Positions 1-8,100 of a stretch of DNA of 28,520 nucleotides are shown one piece after another. Position numbers and translations under genes: made by a program. This DNA is from WFQV01 sp964611145 (GTDB taxonomy: Bacteria > Bacteroidota > Ignavibacteria > Ignavibacteriales > Melioribacteraceae): contig CAZSYM010000030.1 in the NCBI GenBank assembly GCA_964611145.1, positions 1 to 28,520 of the forward strand, given 5' to 3'. The notes beneath the pieces were generated by a model. The model saw only the letters and a program-made list of their open reading frames with translations. It had not been told where the DNA came from and searched no databases. The first letter of the stretch is position 1. Every line of letters starts with the position of its first letter.

Positions 1-107
1 TAAATTCCCTTGTAACTTTCTTCTCCGGCTGAACAGCGATGCAAATTGCAACGGTCACCGCTCATAGTCGAGAGCGATAACTGTTTCTCCCCAAAACCTC
101 CCACCTT

Positions 108-136
108 TTGGAATTTTCATCATTATTGTTTATTTT
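108..136 (+). promoter_or_regulatory. Predicted sigma-70 promoter of the first tetR operon
   Basis: A -35-like TTGGAA (108-113), a 17-base spacer and a -10-like TATTTT (131-136) lie just upstream of the TetR gene at 175. Each box matches the consensus at four of six positions. The -10 box runs into the palindrome at 133-156, so a repressor bound there would block polymerase. The call is by eye; the transcription start would be near 143. Confidence 0.35.
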
Positions 137-156
137 TCGACTGATTAGTCGAAAAA
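133..156. promoter_or_regulatory. Palindromic operator candidate for the adjacent TetR regulator
   Basis: Perfect 10-base inverted repeat: left arm TTTTTCGACT (133-142), spacer GATT (143-146), right arm AGTCGAAAAA (147-156). It overlaps the predicted -10 box and lies 19 bases before the TetR start codon. Two more copies of the right half-site follow in direct orientation, GTCGAAAAA at 168-176 and GTCGAAAG at 178-185, the last inside the coding region. TetR dimers typically bind such two-fold symmetric sites and repress their own operon; binding here is inferred. Confidence 0.6.
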
Positions 157-174
157 CGAATAAATGGTCGAAAA

Positions 175-789
175 ATGTCGAAAGAAGAAAGAAAAAAGCG
201 AGAGCGAAAAAGCAGAAAACAATTGATACTCAAAGCCGCCCTGAAAAGCTTTGCCAAACATGGCTATCACAAATCCAGCATGGATTTAATCGCAGAGGAG
301 GCGGAGCTCGGAAAATCAACCATTTACTACTATTTCCCCACGAAAGACGAGCTTCTGTTGGAAGTTTTGAAAAACGGCCTGGAGAAGTTTTTCGAAAACA
401 TCATGGAAAAATGGAAGGAGTTGGAGAATCCCCTTGAAAAGATTCGAGCGGTTTCCGAAGCGGCGGCTGAATTTTTCTACGAAAATCCGAATTACTTCAG
501 ACTTTATCTCTATCTCTCCATTCATCCGAAATTGAAACAAAAAACCGCCGAGTTATTGTCCCCGATAGTGGAAAGCAAAAGTAAAATGTTCATACGTGTT
601 TTCCGGGAAGCCCAAAAAGAAGGATTGATTAAAAAAACTTCCCCGAAAGAACTCGTGCGCATTTTCGGAGCTTTAATCATGGGAGCGGGAATTTTCGGAC
701 ATGTTCGCCGGAAAAGCGACTTGGCAAAAAGAATGTCCCTATTGACGGAAATATTCTTCGAAGGAATACTACTCGACAAAAAACGGTGA
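175..789 (+). CDS. TetR/AcrR family transcriptional regulator
   Basis: A 204-residue protein of normal TetR length. Residues about 18-62 form the N-terminal three-helix DNA-binding domain, recognisable by FAKHGYHKSSMDLIAEEA followed by GKSTIYYYFPTKDELL. The rest is an all-helical ligand-binding and dimerisation domain, whose ligand cannot be read from sequence. The first 15 residues are strongly basic. No strong Shine-Dalgarno sequence precedes the ATG at 175; the start is chosen because the helix-turn-helix domain follows at the usual distance. It is the first gene of a four-gene operon, with four bases to the MMPL gene, and is probably autorepressed through the palindrome at 133-156. In such operons the ligand is often a substrate of the exporter, for example a fatty acid or other hydrophobic compound; this is inference. 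Confidence 0.9.
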   Translation: MSKEERKKRERKSRKQLILKAALKSFAKHGYHKSSMDLIAEEAELGKSTIYYYFPTKDELLLEVLKNGLEKFFENIMEKWKELENPLEKIRAVSEAAAEFFYENPNYFRLYLYLSIHPKLKQKTAELLSPIVESKSKMFIRVFREAQKEGLIKKTSPKELVRIFGALIMGAGIFGHVRRKSDLAKRMSLLTEIFFEGILLDKKR

Positions 790-793
790 TGAT

Positions 794-3130
794 ATGAAGC
801 GCTTCACGGATTTCGTGGTCTCTTTTCCGAAAACGACTATCACGGTAATTTTGCTTCTTACTTTCTTCTTCGGGTTCGAAATTAAAAACATAAAAGTTGA
901 TCCCGATATTACATCTTCCTTACCCAAAAACATTCCCGCAAAATTACTTTATGATAAAATGAACAAAATTTTCCCCAGCCGGGATATGGTCTTATTGGCT
1001 TATCAAACGGATTCTTTGTTCTCCGTCAAATCCATCGGAGAAATTTTTTATCTCACGAAATCTCTTCGGAAAATTCCGGGCGTTTATTCCGTAATGAGTC
1101 CCACAAACGTTAAGCTGATAAAGGGAGCGGAAGACGGCATCGAGGTAAAAGAAATTCTCTCCCGACCTCCTAAAAACAAGGCGGAGTTACTCGCTTTCAA
1201 GCACGAGCTTTTTAACTCCGATGTCCCCACTGAAAATCTTGTGGCAAAGGACAGCTCAATGGCGGGAATAATGATTTTCCTCCGCAATAATATGAAGCCG
1301 GAAGATGCGGCGAAGGAAATTTTAAATTTCGTAAACAAGCAAAAACTGAGCGGAAAAATCTTCGCCACGGGCAAGCCCGTTTTGACTCTTTACTTGGGGC
1401 GAGGAATGGCAAGGGACATGGGATTGCTTTTCCCGTTGGTGCTGGTATTGATAATCGTAATACTATGGCTCAGCTTCGGAAACATACGCGGAGTGCTTTT
1501 ACCCCTTTCGGTGGTTATCATTTCGGTAACATGGACAATCGGAATTATGGCGCTTTCGGGAACGCCGATTAGCCATTCCACAAACATGCTGCCGATTTTG
1601 CTCGCTTCCATTGCGGTGGCGGACGGAATCCACATTTTGAACCATTATCACGGCGAAGCGCGCGAATATCCCACATCGAAGGAAATCATTCGAAATGTAA
1701 TGTATGAACTTAACGGTCCCGTTATCATTACTTCGGTTACGACCGCCTTCGGGTTCTTGGCGTTGAATACATCGAGAATAGGTTCCGTGGGCGACTTGGG
1801 AGTCTTCACTTCTTTGGGCGTAATGGTCGCCATGTTCTTCTCGCTGGCATTCATTCCCGCCGCTCTTTCCTTGATGAAAATTCCGAAGCGCCTTGTCCTC
1901 AAACAAAAGGACGGAATTTTAACACGGGCGATGGACGCTTACGCCGATTTCCTAATCGGAAATCACAAAGTCGTTCTGGCGATAATAATTTTCATTATAG
2001 TTTTTTCCGTTGCGGGATTTCCGCGGATAGTGCTGGAAAACAACTCCGTGGACAATTTCCCGAAGGATAATCCCGGAAGAATCGCTTACGAATTGATTAA
2101 CAAGAAATTCGGCGGCACGACGTTTCTATCCGTAATCTTCGAAGGGGATTCCTCGAACTATATAAAGAAGCCGTCCGTCTTGCGGGAAATGGACAAGTTG
2201 GAAACTTATCTTAAAAAGCAAAAGCATGTCGGCTCGGCTCTCTCCCTGGCGGATTTTGTCAAGAGAATAAATAAATCCCTCCATGCAGAAAAAGAAGAAT
2301 ACAACGTAATTCCAGCGGACACCGTTACCGAGACCGGTACGGAATGGGTTTTGGAAAACGGGAAATGGAAAGAAAAAGAAATCAAATTCAAAGTGCCGGG
2401 CGAAAAGCTCGTTTCCCAATATCTACAACTCTACGAGCTTTCCGGCAAACCCGACGACTTGGCAATGATGGTCGACTATGATTACCGAAATGCAAGAATA
2501 TCAGCCTTTATCGACGACGAATCAAGCGAAACCCTTACCCGGCTTGACAAAAACGTGCGAGGCTATATCAAGAACAATCTCAAGAACGAAAAGGTGGAAC
2601 TTACCGGAACTTCCGAATTGTTCCTTGCAATCAACAATCTTGTGGTCGAAGGACAGTTTTGGTCGATTCTGGTCTCTCTGATTTTGGTTTCCATCGTTAC
2701 ATCTCTTTTATTCCGCTCCGTGATGTTAGGACTTATGAACACAATACCCCTCTTTTTCGCCATGATTTTCAATTTCGGATTTATGGGCTGGGCGGGAATA
2801 GCTCTGAACATCGTTACGATGCTTACGTCTTCAATCGCTATCGGTGTCGGTGTGGATTACGCCGTACATTACATATACAGACAAAGACTTGAGCTCCAAT
2901 TGTCAAACACGAAAGAGGCGGTGAGGAAAACTCTCCATGTTGCGGGCGTTCCTATAATTATCAACGCCTTCACCGTGGGGCTGGGTTTTCTTGTGCTTAC
3001 TCTATCCTCCTTTCTCGGAGTGCAACACATGGGGCTACTCATTTCGATTGCAATGTTTACCTCGTGCTTCGGTGCAATTACTATTCTTCCGGTTATCTTT
3101 CTGACAAAAAAGAACAAAGGGAAAAATTAA
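794..3130 (+). CDS. RND superfamily exporter, MMPL/HpnN-like
   Basis: A 778-residue inner-membrane transporter with the duplicated RND/MMPL architecture. Transmembrane helix 1 is at about 13-29, a periplasmic loop at about 30-205, helices 2-6 at about 208-362, helix 7 at about 390-410, a second periplasmic loop at about 411-620, and helices 8-12 at about 624-772. The central helices of the two halves carry the acidic residues expected for proton relay: D277 in SIAVADGIHILNHY and D688 in AIGVGVDYAVHYIY. The family uses the proton gradient to move lipids, hopanoids or other hydrophobic molecules towards the outer membrane. The gene is four bases after the TetR gene and one base before the LolA-like gene, so the substrate is probably a lipid carried onward by that protein. 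The true substrate is unknown. Confidence 0.9.
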   Translation: MKRFTDFVVSFPKTTITVILLLTFFFGFEIKNIKVDPDITSSLPKNIPAKLLYDKMNKIFPSRDMVLLAYQTDSLFSVKSIGEIFYLTKSLRKIPGVYSVMSPTNVKLIKGAEDGIEVKEILSRPPKNKAELLAFKHELFNSDVPTENLVAKDSSMAGIMIFLRNNMKPEDAAKEILNFVNKQKLSGKIFATGKPVLTLYLGRGMARDMGLLFPLVLVLIIVILWLSFGNIRGVLLPLSVVIISVTWTIGIMALSGTPISHSTNMLPILLASIAVADGIHILNHYHGEAREYPTSKEIIRNVMYELNGPVIITSVTTAFGFLALNTSRIGSVGDLGVFTSLGVMVAMFFSLAFIPAALSLMKIPKRLVLKQKDGILTRAMDAYADFLIGNHKVVLAIIIFIIVFSVAGFPRIVLENNSVDNFPKDNPGRIAYELINKKFGGTTFLSVIFEGDSSNYIKKPSVLREMDKLETYLKKQKHVGSALSLADFVKRINKSLHAEKEEYNVIPADTVTETGTEWVLENGKWKEKEIKFKVPGEKLVSQYLQLYELSGKPDDLAMMVDYDYRNARISAFIDDESSETLTRLDKNVRGYIKNNLKNEKVELTGTSELFLAINNLVVEGQFWSILVSLILVSIVTSLLFRSVMLGLMNTIPLFFAMIFNFGFMGWAGIALNIVTMLTSSIAIGVGVDYAVHYIYRQRLELQLSNTKEAVRKTLHVAGVPIIINAFTVGLGFLVLTLSSFLGVQHMGLLISIAMFTSCFGAITILPVIFLTKKNKGKN

Positions 3131-3131
3131 G

Positions 3132-3911
3132 ATGAAAAAGATATTACTCATTGTCTTTGCCTTGTTTGCTTCCTCGGCGCTTTATTCTCAAAGTCCGAGC
3201 GGTTACGAAATAATGAAGAAAACATTAAACAAAACCGGCTGGAAAGATATGGTTTCCACCGTTGAAATGATTCTTACGAACTCGGCGGGGAAAACGCGTA
3301 AAAGAATAATAAAAATGTTCAGCAGAAAAAGGAACGAGGAATTGAGCGATATGTTGATGCGGTTCGTCTATCCAGCGGACGTGGAGGGAATAGGGTTCTT
3401 ACAAATCGAACAGAAAAACTCCGACGACCTGCGTTATCTGTATCTTCCCGCCATGAGGAGAGTCAAGAGAATAGCCTCCAGCGGAAAGGGAGGCAATTTC
3501 ATGTCCTCCGATTTTACCTATTACGACATCGGTAAACCCAAACTGGACGATTGGAAATATAAACTCCTTGGCGAAGAGAAGATTGATAATCATCTTTGCT
3601 ATAAAATAGAATGCCTTCCAAGAGACGAAAATGTGCTTGACGAAACGGGCTATGGTAAAATAATACGGTGGATAAGGAAAGACATTTTTGTTTCCCTCAA
3701 ATCGGAGTATTTCGACAGAGGGCTTTACAAATGGAAAATATTAACCGTCGCTGGATACAAGAAAATCGCCGGTGTTTGGTTTCAAACCGATATAATCATG
3801 AAAGACATACAAAACAATCACACGAGCGAAATGATATTCAAGGACATAAAAATCAACACAAATATTCCCGCTAAATTTTTCACCAAGCGATTTTTACAGA
3901 GGGGCAAGTAA
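3132..3911 (+). CDS. LolA-like outer-membrane lipoprotein-sorting family protein
   Basis: A 259-residue periplasmic protein. Residues 1-20 are a signal peptide with a hydrophobic core ending ALYSQS. The mature part matches the LolA-like fold family often annotated as outer membrane lipoprotein-sorting protein; the best landmark is LRYLYLPAMRRVKRI at about 100-114, followed by FMSSDFTYYDIG. LolA-fold proteins hold an acyl chain in a half-barrel. Members found beside MMPL exporters, as here, are thought to carry lipids or hydrophobic cargo between the exporter and the outer membrane. It is not the housekeeping lolA, which is shorter and lacks this motif. A possible ribosome binding site AAAGGGA precedes the ATG. 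The stop overlaps the start of the next gene in TAATG, suggesting coupled translation. Confidence 0.8.
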   Translation: MKKILLIVFALFASSALYSQSPSGYEIMKKTLNKTGWKDMVSTVEMILTNSAGKTRKRIIKMFSRKRNEELSDMLMRFVYPADVEGIGFLQIEQKNSDDLRYLYLPAMRRVKRIASSGKGGNFMSSDFTYYDIGKPKLDDWKYKLLGEEKIDNHLCYKIECLPRDENVLDETGYGKIIRWIRKDIFVSLKSEYFDRGLYKWKILTVAGYKKIAGVWFQTDIIMKDIQNNHTSEMIFKDIKINTNIPAKFFTKRFLQRGK

Positions 3912-5170
3912 TGAAAAAAAGAATTTCGTTGGCATTTTTGCTTATAACACTTGCTTGCAGGGTTTACGCACAAGGCTTTAAAACAGGCGGCGAACTGAGA
4001 TTTTTTGCACATCCGAATTTAAACGAGCCTCATGTATGGGAAAGACTCGGCTCCTCCATACAACTCCGACTTAAAGGTTCACTCACGGAATACTCGGCTT
4101 TTTTCACGGCCATAAATTTTAACTATGAACTTTCCGACTCGCTGGAAAAAGTAACCGTATATCCCATGGAAAGCTATGTGGATTTGTTTTTGTTCGAGAA
4201 TTTGGATATTAGAATAGGGAATCAATTTATTTTCTGGGGAAAGGCGGATTGGATTAATCCGACTGATAATATTAACCCGTGGGATTATCAAAACATCTCC
4301 GGGAATGTTCAGGATTATAGAATTCCCGTAACCGCTGTAAAATTGGATTATTATTTGTCCGACTATACGTCGTTCGAATTTGTATGGCTGCCGATTCCAA
4401 AGCATAATTTGGTTTCCATGGAATTTCCTCGGCACGCGGGTTCTTTAACCATGATTACGGAAAACGCCGTAGAACCGGTAAAAAAACTTTCCAACTCCGA
4501 GTTTGCCGTTAAATTCTCAAGCAGTTTAACGCCTGTGGATTTTTCATTCAGTTGGTTTCACGGCTTCGATAAAAATCCTTCCGTATTTGTCGGGTTTCTT
4601 CCCTCGCAACGTAGCGCTCCCGTAATATCCTTCACTCCGCATTACGATAAAAGAATAGACATTCTCGGCGGGGATTTCATAACGACGTTCGACAAGTTCG
4701 CTTTCAAAGGCGAGGCGGCTTATTACAAAACGGAAGATAAAAACGGAAAGAACATATTTGTGGCAAACAAGCATTTGAAATACGTCCTGGGAATCGACTA
4801 TTATTTTAGCTCCGAACTTACTTTCAATTTTCAATTCATTCAGGACATTAAATTTAACTTTGACGCTGAATACGAAAAATCCGAAAGGATAAAATACGGA
4901 GAACCGATTGAGATTCTTCCCAGAAAAACAAACGAATCCGTTTCGACAAGAATAAAATATTCTCTTTCAGACTTCACCGACTTCCAATTTATTTCCGTCT
5001 TCAATTTGCGAGATAAGGATTATTTTCTCTTGCCCGTTTTAACTCACGAAATATCCGACGGTGTAAATATTTATTTAGGCGGGACAATTTTCGGCGGAGA
5101 CGAATACACGGTTTTCGGAAAGAACAAAAAATTTTCCCGCGCTTTTATAGAGCTGAAATATTGTTTCTAA
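3911..5170 (+). CDS. Outer-membrane beta-barrel protein, DUF1302-like
   Basis: A 419-residue protein with a signal peptide (about 1-20, ending VYAQG), alternating polar/aromatic beta strands throughout, and a C-terminal phenylalanine (ELKYCF), the usual insertion signal of outer-membrane barrels. Residues about 99-120 contain RIGNQFIFWGKADWINPTD followed by NPWDYQN, resembling the conserved strand of DUF1302-type porins. Start overlap with the previous gene is one base (TAATG), with GAGGGG as ribosome binding site. MMPL exporter, LolA-like carrier and DUF1302-like barrel make a plausible chain from inner to outer membrane; that joint role is inferred. The gene ends tail to tail with the lamin-tail gene, the two stop codons overlapping, so there is no room for a separate terminator. 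Confidence 0.75.
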   Translation: MKKRISLAFLLITLACRVYAQGFKTGGELRFFAHPNLNEPHVWERLGSSIQLRLKGSLTEYSAFFTAINFNYELSDSLEKVTVYPMESYVDLFLFENLDIRIGNQFIFWGKADWINPTDNINPWDYQNISGNVQDYRIPVTAVKLDYYLSDYTSFEFVWLPIPKHNLVSMEFPRHAGSLTMITENAVEPVKKLSNSEFAVKFSSSLTPVDFSFSWFHGFDKNPSVFVGFLPSQRSAPVISFTPHYDKRIDILGGDFITTFDKFAFKGEAAYYKTEDKNGKNIFVANKHLKYVLGIDYYFSSELTFNFQFIQDIKFNFDAEYEKSERIKYGEPIEILPRKTNESVSTRIKYSLSDFTDFQFISVFNLRDKDYFLLPVLTHEISDGVNIYLGGTIFGGDEYTVFGKNKKFSRAFIELKYCF

Positions 5171-8100
5171 TTCAATTTCCGAGCTATAACCACAATGTCT
5201 TTCAGTGTCTCAATTGTCTTTCCGTTGTCGGAGACGGCTTCCAACAACACGATATACATACCGATTCTCAGGGGCGTGCCGGAATCGTCGCAGCCGTCAA
5301 AAATTATTTTTCCTTTCGAAGCGGAGCTTTTGTTTTGGGTTATTGTCCGAACCAGGCGACCGGTATCATCGAAAATTCTAATTCTAATTTGCGCCACGGG
5401 TGCTTTAAGTCCGTAAGAAATAATCGTGAAATCTTCGAATCCATCCGCGTCGGGAGAAAAAGGATTCGGGGAAATTTCAATGCCGCTGCGGGTTTCCTTT
5501 CCTGTTGAATAAAGTGAGTTCTGTTTACCCGGTGTTCCGCCGAGCTTTGCGACGCATGTGCTCCAATTAAGCCCGTCATTGGCGTCCATAGTGGGATTGA
5601 TTTTTTCCAACGATTTGTCTTTGGTAATTAAAATATTTTTATTCTTCCATGATGCTTTATAATTTACGGAATCAATCGTATGTCCGAAAACATCTTTCAG
5701 GACAAGGCTTTCGCCATCGTTGGGCAATTCAAGTTTTCCGTCCATGCAAAGATTCGTATCGTTCAGCAAATACGTAAACCTTTCGAACAGGTTCGAATCG
5801 GAGGCGAGGACGAAATATCCGTACGATTTTAAGCGCTTAAATTCATGGCTAAGTCGAATTTTTCTGCCATGAGAATCTTCGAGTTTCCAGCCGCCAATAT
5901 CAACGGGTGTTTCGCTCGCGTTGTAAAACTCCACATATTCCGGCATATCTGCGGATGTTTCGAACATTATTTCGTTCAGAACCACGCTCCCTTTTTCACC
6001 GGGTTTCGCAAACTCGATAGAGTTTTCCTCTCCCGCCGAATTACCGGTGAAATTCAAAGAGAAAATCCAATTCGAAGAGTCGTTTGCGCTTATATTGAAA
6101 TCCCGTCTTTCGAGGGAGCGTCCCTCAACCATCTCCCAATTTTTGTTGTAGAAAAGGCTGTCGATTGTTTCCCCGCGAAAATCCTTGAGAACGATTCCGT
6201 CGTGTGTTTTCCCCAGTCTCCCGAAGTCGCGGACAAAAACTTTCGTTCCCGTCCTGATATTCTTCATGCTGTCCCGCGAAATCAAAAAATACTCCGACGG
6301 TTTAATCACGGTTTGCCGGGGCGAAATCACCACAGGTTCCGTCGCTCCCATAACATCCGAAATGCTCCAGTTTTTAATGTCTATATTCTCTCCGCTTATG
6401 TTTTTTAACTCCACCCATTGCACAGAACTATCGGGAGGCAACACCATAAACTCCGAAATCTCAATGCTTCGCCTTCCGGCGCCCGAGTAAATAGCCTTGT
6501 GATATGAATTATTAAAAGTGTCCTCGTCGGCAACAAAATTGACACGCGCAAAAATTACAACGGAATCATGTATTCGGAATGCCGTTAGGGACTCAATCCA
6601 AAGGGAATCGTAGGCTTCCAAGCTCGGAATGCGCATGGAATCAAGGCGAAACAAATGTTTCTCATTTTCTACAAAAATTTCAACTCCGAAATTCAACGCC
6701 TTAGCGGCGCCGTTGTTTCTTACCAGCACATCGATTCGCACGTTGTCGTTTTCCAACGGGAAGAAAGGATTTGTCCGAACATCGGAAACGGTCAAGTCAT
6801 ATGTCCGCGGTGTAACGGAATTAAGCCGTCCGGGCGTCCCGCCTTCGGCGTCCTTTGTGGGAAACCAATTCGCAGAATCGCATGATTCTTTAATAGGAGA
6901 AATTCGCTCCAATGATACCCCTCGTTTTCCCCAATAATATCGGTAAAAAACCGAGTCTATGGTCTCCGAGTCACCGTCCTTCAATACTATCCCGTCCATG
7001 TCGTCGTTTAAACTTCCGAAGGGAACAACGTAAACAGGTGCGGGTATAGCGGTAAAATAATCTTTAATCGAGCTATCTTTTGCTATCACTAGATACTTTT
7101 TCGGCGGCAAATAGAATTTGCGTTCAAAAATATTTTTAAAGCCCGTTCGCCCCCGAACATCGGATATTTCCCATTTGAACAGATCTATTGTAATGTCGCT
7201 CCGATTGTAAATTTCAATCCATTCGGGTTCTCCCGCGGGGGGATCGAAATTAAACTCATTTATAACTATACTTTCCGCAGGATAAGTCGGGATAACCCTT
7301 ATAAAATCAAGGTTATTTTCACTTACAGCATCCGAATCGCAAATGGTATTAACTATCAAGAATTTTGCATCGTTTACAACACCGATATTTTTCAACGAAA
7401 CAATTGCCGTATCGCCTTTGGCCAAACTAAAAACATCCGATAAAAAGAGCCTCGAATCGGGAAGAGAATCCTCATCTACATCTTCGGAAATTTCCAAAAC
7501 GAACACGGCGTTTTCTCTTCCTCTGTTTGTTACTTTAACACCCACGGACAAGGAATCGCCGTACCGCACCGGCGCTCGGCAAATCCACACCGAATCGAGG
7601 GACAGATCGTATTTTTCAGGCGTGAGCGAGTTTTGATAGCCGGGGGTGGAACCTTCTTGCGCTATTGAGGCGCCCCAATTGGAAGAATCGCACGACTCTC
7701 CCTCCGCCCAAATTCTTTCCAAAGACCTACCCGATTTTCCCCAGTTCCCTTTATAATCAACCGAGTCTATTGTTCTATACAAAGAATCTTTCAGTATAAC
7801 CTCATCGCCCGAATTGTTCAGAGTGGGTAAATCGGCTTGCAAAAAGCGGAAATCCAATTTGTGAAAATCCGTTACCGAAGAATCCCTGCTCACCACGAAA
7901 AACGAACGGGGAGGCACAAAGAAATCGCGGTCTGTTATACACACGCATTTCGAAGCGTCGCATACAAAATGCCCTTTAATATTAAGCCCTTTCCCGCTTC
8001 CGTTAAAAAACTCGACCCACTCCGGTTCTCCGTTGCTCGGTGCGTACATTATTTCATTGATAATAATGTCGCGTGGATTTTCATCAATATTGACGGTATT

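Noticed and set aside
91..111. CCAAAA/TTTTGG hairpin before the first tetR, as a terminator
   Set aside because: Only six pairs with a nine-base loop and no directly following T-run; it also overlaps the predicted -35 box.
55..120. 21-codon minus-strand frame at the left edge
   Set aside because: Very short, no convincing ribosome binding site, and it overlaps the tetR promoter region.
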